Positions 30,325-38,995 of a stretch of 64,000 nucleotides of DNA are shown piece after piece. The stretch comes from Paraburkholderia sp. D15 (lineage in GTDB: Bacteria; Pseudomonadota; Gammaproteobacteria; Burkholderiales; Burkholderiaceae). The stretch lies in the NCBI RefSeq assembly GCF_029910215.1, contig NZ_CP110395.1, forward strand, positions 2,542,001 through 2,606,000. The letters run 5' to 3'. The notes beneath the pieces were generated by a model that saw only the letters and a list, made by a program, of their open reading frames with translations, did no database searches and was not told where the DNA came from. The position numbers were made by a program, and so were the translations under genes. The first letter of the stretch is position 1, and each line of letters starts with the position of its first letter.

Positions 30325-32066
30325 GCCGGACGCTCCGTACGAAGGGTGGCGGATGTGGTGGGCGTGCCGGCCGTATCGGCGACGACGTTCGCACCGTTAG
30401 CGATGTCGGGCGACGCGTTCGTTGCATCGACCAACGACGAAACGAACGATTCATCGGCGGCAACGAGCTGCGGACCCAGGCCGTCGATCAACGGTTGCAG
30501 CAGCGCCGCGCGCGGCTGCCAGCGTTGCAGCGAAGTCTTGTAGAGCGGCCGGCGCACCTGCACCGCGCTGGCGGTGCTCACCTGACGCGTGGTCCGGTGA
30601 AACGCCAGACAGCGCTCGTCCCACTCGAGCCCGCAGTGCGCGAGAATGCGGCGTACCTCGCCTTCGAAATCGCCGACCAGCTCCTCGTATTTGACTTCGA
30701 TCATCACGCCCTCGGGCAGCACGCTTTGCCAGTGTTTCATCAACGTGTCGTAGGCACGGTAGTAACGGCCCAGTTCGCCGAGATCGTAGCCGAACGGGAC
30801 GTCGTGAAAAATCCGCGAAAAAATCGACAGGCAGGTTTGCAACGGCGAACGGCTGCTATGGATGAAGCGCGCGTTCGGCAACGCCAGGTGAATCAACCCG
30901 ACGTTGATGAAATTGAACGGGTACTTGTCGGTGAAATGCGTGTAGCGCGATGTCGGGTTTGGCAGCGCGTCTTGCACTTCGTCTTGCGCTTCTTTCCGCA
31001 CGCCACTTGATGCCGATGCCGTAGCTTGACCGCCTGCGTCGTCCGGCATCGTACTCTGGATTTCCGGCAAAGCGCCATGGATACGCCGCAGATAATCCGC
31101 GCCCAATGCGCGTAGCGGCGCCGCGCCCACGTCGCGCAGCGCGTCGATGTCGATCTTCAATGGATCGGCGGGATCGCGCCGGATGCCATTCACCAGCGCC
31201 TCGCCGAATTCCGTGCGCTCGCCGGTGCCGAACACCTGCGGATGGCTCGCGAGAATCTGCTCGATCAAGGTCGACCCCGAACGCGGCATGCCGACGATAA
31301 AAATCGGCGCCGCCGACGCATCGCCCAGGCCGCCCTTCGCCGCGATCACCTCCGCGTTCAGCAAGCCGGGCAGATTGGAAAACAGACCGAAGGCTTCGGC
31401 TTCGTTGTAACGCACGCCAGGGCGATGCAGCGCGTTGGCCTTCAGCAGTTGATCGAAGGACTCGTCGTTGCGGCCCATGTCCGATAACGCCTGACCGTAC
31501 GCGAAGTGGATTTCGGCCTGATCGGCGGGCTTCAATGCGGCGGCGTTGTCGACCAGTTGCTTCATCGCGGCGAACACGGGGTCGTCGGGACTCAGGCGTT
31601 TGGACTGAACGAAGTTGCGGTAATAGAGCGGCACCATCGGCGCGGCTTCGATCGCGTGCCGATACGCGTCGTGCGCTTCGTCGAAGCGGCCGAGCGCGTG
31701 CAGACAGTTGCCGAGATTGTTGTGCGAGCCATCGGCCTTCGGATTGAGGCGCACCGCGTCGCGATACGCGCCGGCTGCCGCGTCGAGACGGCGCATCTGC
31801 TCGAAACACCAGCCGAGACCGTGATGCAGATCGGCGTTGCCCGGATCGAACATCAGCGCGGCGCCGTACGCGATTTCCGCATCGTTGAAACGGTTCAGGA
31901 CGGCGAGCGTCGCGGCGCGGCGCTCATGAATGACGGGATTGGCGGGTTCGAACGCGCGCGCGGTGTCGAAACATTGCAGCGCGTTGTCGAGTTCGCCGCG
32001 CGCCGCGCAGGCTTCGCCTTCGGCGAGCCAGTCGGACGCGGTAGCCGGCTGTGGATCGTGCTTCAT
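30321..32066 (-). CDS. TPR-repeat sulfotransferase
   Basis: 581-aa fusion of N-terminal TPR repeats (about residues 8-180; repeats include [20 protein letters not shown] and [20 protein letters not shown]) and a C-terminal sulfotransferase domain. The PAPS 5'-phosphosulfate loop is visible as [17 protein letters not shown], and the 3'-phosphate site as [18 protein letters not shown]. It is translationally coupled to cysC, which would supply PAPS. No signal peptide is seen from the start at 32066. The TPR part probably recruits a protein partner or acceptor; the acceptor is unknown. Confidence 0.9.
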   Translation of the reverse strand: MKHDPQPATASDWLAEGEACAARGELDNALQCFDTARAFEPANPVIHERRAATLAVLNRFNDAEIAYGAALMFDPGNADLHHGLGWCFEQMRRLDAAAGAYRDAVRLNPKADGSHNNLGNCLHALGRFDEAHDAYRHAIEAAPMVPLYYRNFVQSKRLSPDDPVFAAMKQLVDNAAALKPADQAEIHFAYGQALSDMGRNDESFDQLLKANALHRPGVRYNEAEAFGLFSNLPGLLNAEVIAAKGGLGDASAAPIFIVGMPRSGSTLIEQILASHPQVFGTGERTEFGEALVNGIRRDPADPLKIDIDALRDVGAAPLRALGADYLRRIHGALPEIQSTMPDDAGGQATASASSGVRKEAQDEVQDALPNPTSRYTHFTDKYPFNFINVGLIHLALPNARFIHSSRSPLQTCLSIFSRIFHDVPFGYDLGELGRYYRAYDTLMKHWQSVLPEGVMIEVKYEELVGDFEGEVRRILAHCGLEWDERCLAFHRTTRQVSTASAVQVRRPLYKTSLQRWQPRAALLQPLIDGLGPQLVAADESFVSSLVDATNASPDIANGANVVADTAGTPTTSATLRTERPA

Positions 32067-32414
32067 TGACGGCTGTTCTTTTGCAGGCTTCGCATCGAGC
32101 GGTCCTGGCAGTGGGAGGATGCATGCATGGCGTCCGGACTTGGGGCAATCCACCGGCCGGACGTCAAGGTATTGTCTGACGGGAAAGTAACAGCCGCGCC
32201 ATACAGTTACGTTGCAAAATTTTAACTAACTGTTACAGGGCGATGACGCCGTGATACGTCGGAAGATCGCGGCGACGCGCGATGGCTAGGGTGCGCCTTT
32301 CGCCACGGTGGATTGCGCTGCCTTACCAACGATGTCGATCGGTAATCTGCGGACACAAATGGCGCTGAACTCGTGCACGTGCGACGCTTCTCACAGCTAT
32401 ATGAGGAGACGATC
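32067..32414. other. Divergent promoter region between the sulfotransferase and a lipoprotein gene
   Basis: 348 bp without a gene. It contains a 7-bp inverted repeat (ACAGTTA at 32203-32209, TAACTGT at 32227-32233) around an AT-rich 17-bp centre, a possible regulator site. A purine-rich ribosome-binding site (32403-32409) precedes the GTG at 32415. Confidence 0.45.
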
Positions 32415-32765
32415 GTGAGCAGGCTCATTGTGTCGATGGCGCTGTTGGCGGCGGTGGCGGGTTTAGGCGGTTGCGTGGTCGCGCCGCCGTACGACTACGC
32501 GTACGCCCAGCCGTATTACCCCGACTATGGCTACGGATACGGACCGCCGTATGGACCGGCGTACGGGTCGGTCGGTATCTGGGGCGGCTGGGGCGGATGC
32601 TGTTATTACCATGGCGGCAACGGATACTGGCATGGCCGCGGCGGCTGGCATGGGGGCGGCTGGCACGGCGGTGGTGGCGGCTGGCATGGGGGCGCCGGCG
32701 GCGGCGGGTATCACGGCGGCGGCAGCGCGTGGAGTGGAGGTGGTTCTGGAGGACGGGGGCGGTGA
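32415..32765 (+). CDS. Glycine/histidine-rich lipoprotein
   Basis: 116-aa predicted lipoprotein. From the GTG at 32415, MSRLIVSMALLAAVAGLGGC forms a signal peptide with lipobox LGGC. The mature part has a Tyr/Pro-rich segment (YAQPYYPDYGYGYGPPY) and a C-terminal region made of repeated WHGG units among long Gly runs. The GTG start is preferred to the ATG at 32373 because GAGGAGA sits just upstream and the resulting N-terminus is a proper signal. His/Trp/Gly repeats suggest metal or surface binding, but that is inference. Confidence 0.7.
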   Translation: MSRLIVSMALLAAVAGLGGCVVAPPYDYAYAQPYYPDYGYGYGPPYGPAYGSVGIWGGWGGCCYYHGGNGYWHGRGGWHGGGWHGGGGGWHGGAGGGGYHGGGSAWSGGGSGGRGR

Positions 32766-32934
32766 GGCTTTTTGCGGTTTCGCGTTCCCACGCGTGATTG
32801 CCGATTAGTGCGCACAGCATTTTGCGCTGCTGTCCAATTTCACATCGGGGCACACCTGTCGGTCGCCGGCGCATCCCGGCGAACTCGCGTCATGCGGTAA
32901 AATCGGCGTTTTGAATCAAGCCGTTGGCCGTCTT

Positions 32935-33936
32935 ATGTCTGCTCCTCGAACTCCCAGTCCGCGTCGCGTCAGCGTTGCACCGATGATGGACTGGACCGAT
33001 CGTCACTGTCGCTCGCTGCATCGCGTGATTTCGCGCCATACGTGGCTGTATACGGAAATGGTGACGACCGGCGCGCTATTGCATGGCGACGTGCCGCGTC
33101 ATCTCGCGTTTACACCCGACGAAGCCCCGGTTGCCTTGCAACTCGGCGGCAGCGAGCCCGACGATCTCGCGCGCTCGGCCAAACTCGGCGAGCAATGGGG
33201 CTACGACGAAATCAATCTGAACTGCGGCTGCCCGTCCGAGCGCGTGCAACGCGGCGCATTCGGCGCGTGCCTGATGAACGAGCCGCGACTGGTCGCCGAT
33301 TGCGTGAAGGCAATGCGCGATGTCGTCTCGGTACCGGTGACGGTCAAGCATCGGATCGGCGTTGATGCAGTCGAGGAATACGGCTTCGTGCGCGATTTCG
33401 TCGGCACGATCGCGGAGGCGGGTTGCGAGGTGTTTATCGTGCATGCGCGCAACGCGATTCTCAAAGGCTTGAGCCCGAAGGAAAACCGTGAAATTCCGCC
33501 GCTGAAGTACGACTACGCCTATCAGCTGAAGCGCGATTTCCCGCATCTGGAAATCATCATCAACGGTGGCATCAAAACGCTGGACGAAGTGGAGACGCAT
33601 CTCCAGCACGTCGACGGTGTGATGCTCGGGCGCGAGGCTTATCACAATCCGTACGTGCTCGCGGATGTCGATGCGCGCTTCTACGGTTCGACGCAAACGC
33701 CGCTGACGCGCGAGCAGGTCGAGGCGCAACTGATCGACTACTGCGCAGCCGAAATGGCGCGTGGCACGTATCTCGGCGCGATCACACGGCATGCGCTTGG
33801 TTTGTATCGCGGTGAGGCGGGGGCGCGTGGCTGGCGTCGCGTGTTGTCCGACAGCAAGCGCCTCGCCGCGCGAGATCTGAGCATCTTCGACGAGGCAAGA
33901 CAGCATCTGCGCGAGCCTGTCGAAATTTTTGAATAA
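32935..33936 (+). CDS. dusA: tRNA-dihydrouridine(20/20a) synthase
   Basis: FMN enzyme that reduces uridines 20/20a in the tRNA D-loop. It is 333 aa from the ATG at 32935. Diagnostic DusA motifs: RVSVAPMMDWTDRHCR near the N-terminus, NLNCGCPSERVQRGAFGACLM with the catalytic cysteine, and VKHRIGVD and IIINGGIKTLDEV in the barrel. The C-terminal helical tRNA-binding domain follows about residue 240. It lies just upstream of tRNA-His. Confidence 0.96.
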   Translation: MSAPRTPSPRRVSVAPMMDWTDRHCRSLHRVISRHTWLYTEMVTTGALLHGDVPRHLAFTPDEAPVALQLGGSEPDDLARSAKLGEQWGYDEINLNCGCPSERVQRGAFGACLMNEPRLVADCVKAMRDVVSVPVTVKHRIGVDAVEEYGFVRDFVGTIAEAGCEVFIVHARNAILKGLSPKENREIPPLKYDYAYQLKRDFPHLEIIINGGIKTLDEVETHLQHVDGVMLGREAYHNPYVLADVDARFYGSTQTPLTREQVEAQLIDYCAAEMARGTYLGAITRHALGLYRGEAGARGWRRVLSDSKRLAARDLSIFDEARQHLREPVEIFE

Positions 33937-33964
33937 AGGACTAGGCAAACGGGAATCTTGTTCG

Positions 33965-33970
33965 TATAAT
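33965..33970 (+). promoter_or_regulatory. Putative -10 box for tRNA-His
   Basis: A perfect TATAAT lies about 70 nt before the tRNA. A weak -35 (TAGGCA, 33942-33947) is at 17-bp spacing. The leader before the mature tRNA would be about 60 nt. Confidence 0.55.
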
Positions 33971-34038
33971 CTCGTTTCTTCGCTGACGCGCCAGTGTTTT
34001 TAGACAAAGCGTCTTAGGCAAGTCAGGCAGATCTTAGT

Positions 34039-34115
34039 GGTGGCTGTAGCTCAGTTGGTAGAGTCCAGGATTGTGATTCCTGTCGTCGTGGGTTCGAGTC
34101 CCATCAGCCACCCCA
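34039..34115 (+). tRNA. tRNA-His (anticodon GTG)
   Basis: Full cloverleaf with encoded CCA (34113-34115). The extra G(-1) at 34039 faces discriminator C73 at 34112, the identity mark of histidine tRNA. The acceptor stem GTGGCTG pairs with CAGCCAC. Anticodon GTG is at 34073-34075, and the T-arm contains GGTTCGAGTCC. Confidence 0.98.
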
Positions 34116-34142
34116 CAGAATTCAAGCAGTAAAGAGAGTTAA

Positions 34143-34178
34143 AAAAACGGCGTTGTGAGAAATCACAACGCCGTTTTT
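34143..34178 (+). terminator. Terminator after tRNA-His
   Basis: A perfect 15-bp stem (AAAAACGGCGTTGTG at 34143-34157 with 34164-34178) around a 6-nt loop, ending in TTTTT. It closes the tRNA-His transcript and could act in both directions. Confidence 0.92.
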
Positions 34179-34329
34179 GTTTTGGCCGATCTAATTCGAT
34201 GCGCCACATGAATCGCAACATCCCGCCCTTCTTCCAGCCCTAACGAACCGCGAAATTCCCGCCCAAGCGGGTCTTATCGCGACATCAAAGCGGATCACAC
34301 AAGTCACACTTCCAGGCGACGTCCAAGCG

Positions 34330-34683
34330 CTAACCCTGACGCAGCATTTCATTCGCGAACAACACCTTGGACGTGACTAGCGCCGGCAAGGTCACGACAC
34401 ACTGGCCACGCGTCGCTCTGGACGACAAAGGAATCATCCGCATTTCCGCAAAGTAAATCTCGACCGCGGCTTCCAGCGCGTCGAGAGCCTGCACGATGGC
34501 ATTGGCTTCGTTGTCGCCAACACTGGTCGCTTCCGGCACATCGGCAAACGTGACGAACAGGGTGCTGTTGGAATGGGGCGTCAGGTCAATGGGATACGAC
34601 AACGTACAGTTCTCCCGAGGTCCGCGTCTCGCCTGCAGGTGGCTTTGTTTCCCTGGCCGCTTTTTGAACCTGGTGTACTTCAT
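34330..34683 (-). pseudogene. Truncated HicB-family antitoxin with HicA-like leader (toxin-antitoxin remnant)
   Basis: 117-aa frame. Residues about 29-117 match the HicB partial-RNase-H fold (LSYPIDLTPHSNSTLFVTFA, DVPEATSVGDNEANAIVQAL, VVTLPALVTSKVLFANEML). It stops where full HicB proteins continue into a C-terminal DNA-binding domain, and the DNA beyond the stop shows no clear HTH in any frame. The first 12 residues (MKYTRFKKRPGK) resemble the start of HicA toxins, as if a deletion joined the hicA start to hicB. No intact hicA lies next to it, so it is probably non-functional or an orphan. It lies close to tRNA-His, a common integration area. Confidence 0.6.
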
Positions 34684-35014
34684 TCGCCCCTCGTAGGTAG
34701 AAAAAGGGCACACATCACATATGTCATACCAAAAACGCGCCGCGCACCTGTGCCATCGCCATACGTTTATCCCTCCTACTCTCACACCCTTTTTCCCCGA
34801 AACCCCCTTTGCCGCCGGGGTCGGACCACCGCTCTCCCTTGCCCCGCCTAGGTCTGACAGATTATTTCAGTATCGAGAACAGTAATTTCAGATTATCGGT
34901 ACAAATTTTCAATAGTAGGGGTATACACTGCCTTCCATCGACGTTGCAGACACACCCCTCCGGATCCTGCGACGCCATCCTGAACTGAAGTCGAAACGTT
35001 ATTGGAGTCACACC
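34684..35014. other. Intergenic region between the HicB remnant and a small secreted protein gene
   Basis: 331 bp, AT-richer than the surroundings, with no supported gene. A ribosome-binding site (GGAG near 35003-35006) precedes the ATG at 35015. Confidence 0.5.
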
Positions 35015-35281
35015 ATGAAGACCAAACTCATCGCCGCTGTTCTCGTCGCCGTTTCCGCCTCGATCGCTGCTCCCGCGTTTGCCAGCGGCTACGGTCCGGC
35101 TCCGTTCTACCGTCCGGCTGCCGGCGCTCCGGCTTCGCAACAAGGCCAGAACGCACAGACCGTCGCGGTCGAACAGGCTAACGCGCAAGCCAATTCGTAC
35201 GGCGGCGTGAAGAGCGTGTCGACCCAATCGGGTACGCGTGAGCCGGTGTCGGGCCCGCAATCGGTTTTCTTCGGCCACTAA
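35015..35281 (+). CDS. Small secreted protein, DUF4148-like
   Basis: 88-aa exported protein. The signal peptide MKTKLIAAVLVAVSASIAAP ends at AFA before SGYGPAPF. The mature part is short and rich in Gln, Ala and Ser. It resembles the many DUF4148 periplasmic proteins of Burkholderia, whose function is unknown, but the match is only in general layout. It is preceded by GGAGTCACACC and followed by a strong hairpin. Confidence 0.7.
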   Translation: MKTKLIAAVLVAVSASIAAPAFASGYGPAPFYRPAAGAPASQQGQNAQTVAVEQANAQANSYGGVKSVSTQSGTREPVSGPQSVFFGH

Positions 35282-35388
35282 GCCGAGCCAGAGCAGTCAC
35301 GCAGTCAGCAAGAGCAGTGCGCAGTGCGCAGTACGTAGAAGGTAGTCAGTAGTCAGCGTTGAAACTGCTGCCGCCACGGGCAGCGGGT

Positions 35389-35432
35389 GAACCGGGCGCC
35401 GTGCATGAGCGATTCATGCCGGCGCCCGGTTC
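35389..35432 (+). terminator. Hairpin terminator downstream of the secreted protein gene
   Basis: A long stem pairs GAACCGGGCGCCG (35389-35401) with its complement ending at 35432, with an inner GCATG/CATGC helix. The T-run after it is weak. It separates the plus-strand gene from convergent minus-strand genes. Confidence 0.7.
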
Positions 35433-35516
35433 CGTTTACGTCCTGAATACGCCCTGAAAAATGTCATCCACGACGGCCGGGGATGCCGCGCGAGGTTCAC
35501 CCGCCCGCCGCTTTGG

Positions 35517-35759
35517 CTACGTGGCAAGTTCGGCATCGATCGCCTCGCGCGCCGCGCGAAATCCGGCCTCGGCGGCCGCATGCTCGGTCGGCCACAAGCT
35601 GTCGATGTGCACGAGCCGCCAGTCGATCGACACCACGCCGTCGCGCAGCACCCGGAAATGCGCCTTGACGCCGGTCAGCACCTGCTCGACCGCGACCTCG
35701 ATGTCGTAATTCCGGTAGCGCTCCTCGTAATCGCCCATGTCGAGGCCTTTCGGCTGCAT
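35517..35759 (-). CDS. Small hypothetical protein
   Basis: 80-aa soluble protein, not recognised. It contains YEERYRNYDIEVAVEQVLTG and HIDSLWPTEHAAAEAGFRAA, which look like an ordered alpha/beta domain. The start could be MQPKGLD (35759) or MGDYEER (35738). The longer upstream frame overlaps non-coding DNA and the next gene. Confidence 0.65.
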   Translation of the reverse strand: MQPKGLDMGDYEERYRNYDIEVAVEQVLTGVKAHFRVLRDGVVSIDWRLVHIDSLWPTEHAAAEAGFRAAREAIDAELAT

Positions 35760-35890
35760 GCTCGCCTCCGTGTGATGTCGTTCGGTTTCCGCACGGTCAC
35801 CGCGCGCGGCGCAACGTCGCGCGCATCGCACGATGAGGGTATCGGACCCAGGATCGCCAGCTCGCCGATCCTCACGATCCGCGCCGACGA

Positions 35891-36088
35891 TCAGTCGCAA
35901 TCGCCTGACAGATACTGCCGGCCGTTGCAGGTAATCTCGACTTCGCCGCCGCTCGCTTCGGCAACCAGACCGCTCGCCAGCAACTCCGCCGCCACGGCCT
36001 GCGCGCAGGCCGGCGCGGGTTGACCGACGCCGACTTCGTTCAGGCGCCGCAGCGCTTCGATCGCTTCGGGACTCAATGACTTCGACAT
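35891..36088 (-). CDS. Small hypothetical protein
   Basis: 65-aa protein starting MSKSLSPEAIEALRRLNEVG. It has a helical N-terminal half and an acidic end (ITCNGRQYLSGDCD). The fold suggests a small winged-helix-like domain, but no family is recognised. It is oriented with the 80-aa gene 132 nt downstream and may share its transcript. It is divergent from the secreted-protein gene at 36264. Confidence 0.55.
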   Translation of the reverse strand: MSKSLSPEAIEALRRLNEVGVGQPAPACAQAVAAELLASGLVAEASGGEVEITCNGRQYLSGDCD

Positions 36089-36263
36089 GGCTGTCTCCGT
36101 CGGGATGATCCATTCATCCTGGCAACTTTCGAGGGGAGATGCAAATGCCCGGCGAGGCATGGAGATTGCGCACGACATGACGAGCCGAAGCGAGCGACGC
36201 ATATCGAACGGCGGCAACGCGTGGATGCCAACACGCTCGCTCGTCTCGCCGACGGAGGATGTC

Positions 36264-36542
36264 ATGAAGCGAAGCAGACTGACAGCGCGGACTGCACTGA
36301 CAACGGGCGTCGCGGCGCTTTATCTATTCGGGGCGGGTGCCGGGTTGGCGTTCGCGCAAAACATGCAACCGAACCCCGCGCCACCCGCGAATGGCGCCGC
36401 CACGATGGTCAAGCCACCCGAAGCCGCCTCAGGCGCCCACGGCTCCAGCGACCCGGACAACATGCCGATCAAGCGTCCGCAGAAGCCGACCAACGACCAC
36501 ATGTCGCACCCTCCGCCCGCGAGCGGCGCGAACGCAAAATAG
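36264..36542 (+). CDS. Small secreted proline-rich protein
   Basis: 92-aa exported protein. The signal peptide MKRSRLTARTALTTGVAALY runs on to GAGAGLAFA before QNMQPNPAPP. The mature part is short and low-complexity (Pro, Ala, Asn, His). GGAGGA precedes the ATG at 36264. Function unknown; structure is probably disordered. Confidence 0.6.
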   Translation: MKRSRLTARTALTTGVAALYLFGAGAGLAFAQNMQPNPAPPANGAATMVKPPEAASGAHGSSDPDNMPIKRPQKPTNDHMSHPPPASGANAK

Positions 36543-36621
36543 CGCCGGTGGTGGCTCATCCGCGTGATCCACGACCGGCGCGACAGAACGCTGAAGCGCA
36601 CTAAAAATAAAAAGCGCTCAT

Positions 36622-36660
36622 GACGCAACTGCACGACGCAACTGCACGACGCAACTGCAC
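36622..36660. repeat. Three tandem 13-bp repeats
   Basis: GACGCAACTGCAC is repeated exactly three times (36622-36634, 36635-36647, 36648-36660), followed by a degenerate copy. It lies between the convergent secreted-protein and Mop genes, close to the Mop stop, and encodes nothing supported. Confidence 0.9.
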
Positions 36661-36705
36661 GACGCAACGGCGCGACGCATCCGCGCGTCGCGACGCCAAC
36701 GCGTC

Positions 36706-36921
36706 CTACAAGCGCGCGATCGACACCTCGGTCGACTTCACCAGCGCGACCACTTCCGAGCCGACCTTGAGATCGAGTTCGTCGACCGAACGCGTGGTGA
36801 TCACCGACGTGACGATGCCGAAAGGCGTTTCCACGTCGACCTCGGACACCACCGACCCGCGGATGATTTCCTTGATTTTGCCTTTGAACTGATTGCGTAC
36901 GTTGATGGCGGAGATGGTCAT
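36706..36921 (-). CDS. Mop/TOBE-domain small protein (SsuF-like)
   Basis: 71-aa single molybdate-binding-like (Mop) domain: MTISAINVRNQFKGKIKEI, then VVALVKSTEVSIARL. Such proteins bind oxyanions as oligomers. It sits 114 nt after ssuB on the same strand. In Pseudomonas putida the ssuEADCBF operon ends with a similar Mop protein, SsuF, needed for growth on some sulfonates, so the same role is likely. A stand-alone molybdate-storage role is the alternative. Confidence 0.85.
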   Translation of the reverse strand: MTISAINVRNQFKGKIKEIIRGSVVSEVDVETPFGIVTSVITTRSVDELDLKVGSEVVALVKSTEVSIARL

Positions 36922-37035
36922 CAGGGTGACTCCAGAGTCGAGAAAAGCGATGGGAAAAATGGGCTTAACGTGCGGTGCGCAGCGCGACGCACGTGATTCG
37001 GATGTGGGTCATTCGAACAGACCTGCCGGCCAGAA

Positions 37036-38088
37036 CTAAACCGCCCAGCGCACATCCGTCGGACGCATCACGCGTCCTTCGTCGCGCGCGTCGTACGCAC
37101 GATGCGACAACGCGTCGTCGTTAGGCGCGGTCTTCAGCACGCGTTGCAGCACGTGATCCTCGAGCGCCGCGAAACCTGCCGACGCGCGCGCCCGCGGACG
37201 GGCAAGCGGCACCGGCTGATCGAGCGCGATGCGGCCTTCCTCGATCAGCAGAATCCGGTCGCCGAGCGCGACGGCTTCGTGCACGTCGTGCGTGACGAGC
37301 AGCGCGGTGAAGCGATGCTCGCGCCACAGCCGTTCGATCAGCGTGTGCATTTCGATCCGCGTCAACGCGTCGAGCGCGCCGAGCGGTTCGTCGAGCAGCA
37401 GCAATTGCGGCCGATGCACCAGCGCCCGCGCCAGCGCGACCCGCTGACGCTGGCCGCCGGACAGTTGCGCGGGCCAGTCGTTCGCGCGTTCGAGCAGGCC
37501 GACTTCGGCGAGCACCGCACGCGCATCGTCGCGCGCGCCACGGCCGAGTCCGAGCATCACGTTCTGCAGCACGCTCTTCCACGGCAGCAGCCGCGCGTCC
37601 TGAAACATGATGCGGGTGTCGAGCGGACCACCATCTTCGGCGCGCTTGTCGAGTACGCCCGAGGTGGTTTTTTCAAGGCCGGCGACGAGCCGCAGCAACG
37701 TCGATTTACCGCAGCCGCTGCGACCGACGATCGCGACGAAACTGCCCCGCTCGATCGACAGATCGAAATCGGCCAGTACTTTGCGCTCGCCGTATTGCTT
37801 GCCGACGCCGCGCAGCTGCACGGCGTAGTGAGCGGCCTCGCCGGACTGGCGCGGCGCTGCGTCGGGGGACGTGGAACGGCGTGCGTCGGGCGCTTGATGG
37901 TTCACATCGTCACCCACCGCCGTTTCCGTCTGCGTGACTTGATACGACACATCGCCATGCGCACTGCCCGCGTCGTCGCGAGCGTCATGAATCTCGCGCG
38001 CGGCGACGCGCGCTTGCGCCAGTTCGGCCTCGAGATCGCTGCCCGCGATGCCGCCGAACGACGCCGACAAAGTCGTGGCATTCATCAT
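37036..38088 (-). CDS. ssuB: Aliphatic sulfonate ABC transporter ATPase
   Basis: 350-aa ATPase of the SsuB type. A polar N-terminal extension of about 90 residues precedes the ABC domain ([20 protein letters not shown]). Walker [10 protein letters not shown], signature LSGGQRQR and Walker [14 protein letters not shown] are present; the Q-loop reads [13 protein letters not shown], typical of the SsuB/TauB group. The ATG at 38088 overlaps the ssuC stop by four bases. Relatives are about 260-320 aa, so the extension is longer than usual. Confidence 0.95.
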   Translation of the reverse strand: MMNATTLSASFGGIAGSDLEAELAQARVAAREIHDARDDAGSAHGDVSYQVTQTETAVGDDVNHQAPDARRSTSPDAAPRQSGEAAHYAVQLRGVGKQYGERKVLADFDLSIERGSFVAIVGRSGCGKSTLLRLVAGLEKTTSGVLDKRAEDGGPLDTRIMFQDARLLPWKSVLQNVMLGLGRGARDDARAVLAEVGLLERANDWPAQLSGGQRQRVALARALVHRPQLLLLDEPLGALDALTRIEMHTLIERLWREHRFTALLVTHDVHEAVALGDRILLIEEGRIALDQPVPLARPRARASAGFAALEDHVLQRVLKTAPNDDALSHRAYDARDEGRVMRPTDVRWAV

Positions 38089-38906
38089 TTCGCTCCTCGT
38101 TGATAAGCCGGATGCCAGCGCAGCGACACGCGCTCGAGGCTCTTCGCGAGCAGGTCGGCGAGTTTGCCGAGCGCCGCATACAGCAGGATGCCGACCACGA
38201 CGACGTCGGTTTGCAGGAACTCGCGCGCATTCATCGTCATGTAGCCGATCCCCGATTGCGCGGAAATCGTTTCGGCGACGATCAGCGTGACCCACATCAG
38301 CCCGAACGCGAAACGCACGCCGACCAGAATCGACGGCAACGCGCCCGGCAGAACCACATGCCGGTACAGCGCGAAACCCTTCACGCCATAACTGCGCGCC
38401 ATTTCGATCAGGTTCGCGTCGACCGAACGGATGCCGTGGAAGGTGTTCACGTAGATCGGAAAAAACACGCCCAGCGCGACGAGAAACACCTTCGCCTGCT
38501 CCTCGATGCCGAACCACAGAATCACGAGCGGAATCATCGCGAGCGCGGGAATGTTGCGGATCATCTGCACGGTCGAGTCGAGCGCGACTTCGACCGGCCT
38601 GAACAGCCCCGTGGCAAGGCCGAGCGCAAGACCGATCCCGCCGCCGATCGCGAAGCCCGACACCGCGCGCCATGTGCTGACCTTCACGTCGGCCCACATT
38701 TCGCCGGACTGGATCAGCGACCACGCCGCCTTCACGACCGCGAGCGGTTCGGGCAGCACGCGCGTGGACAGCACGCCGCTGCGCGCGGCGAATTCCCACG
38801 CCAGCAGGATCGCGAGCGGCGCGAGCCACGGCGCGAGATGCGCGCCGAAGCGGCGCAACGCACCCGGGACGCGATTGCCCGCGGAACTCACAGTGGATGA
38901 AGCCAT
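38085..38906 (-). CDS. ssuC: Aliphatic sulfonate ABC transporter permease
   Basis: 273-aa inner-membrane permease. Six helices are likely. [20 protein letters not shown] is the conserved SsuC/TauC segment, and [21 protein letters not shown] is the ATPase-contact loop. The start at 38906 ([12 protein letters not shown]) gives the normal length; the 729-aa frame above it is a shadow of ssuD. It is coupled to ssuB and 89 nt after ssuD. Confidence 0.96.
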   Translation of the reverse strand: MASSTVSSAGNRVPGALRRFGAHLAPWLAPLAILLAWEFAARSGVLSTRVLPEPLAVVKAAWSLIQSGEMWADVKVSTWRAVSGFAIGGGIGLALGLATGLFRPVEVALDSTVQMIRNIPALAMIPLVILWFGIEEQAKVFLVALGVFFPIYVNTFHGIRSVDANLIEMARSYGVKGFALYRHVVLPGALPSILVGVRFAFGLMWVTLIVAETISAQSGIGYMTMNAREFLQTDVVVVGILLYAALGKLADLLAKSLERVSLRWHPAYQRGAK

Positions 38907-38995
38907 GATCACCTTCCTCGTTGCGTGGCCGGCCAGAAAACGGTCCGGTTCAAGCGTTGCGCGATGCACCCTCAGTTGCAATCTCAGCTCGAACC

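Noticed and set aside
34039..35014. Integrated island or prophage at tRNA-His
   Set aside because: No integrase, no repeat of the tRNA 3' end and no phage genes are present; only a HicB remnant is seen.
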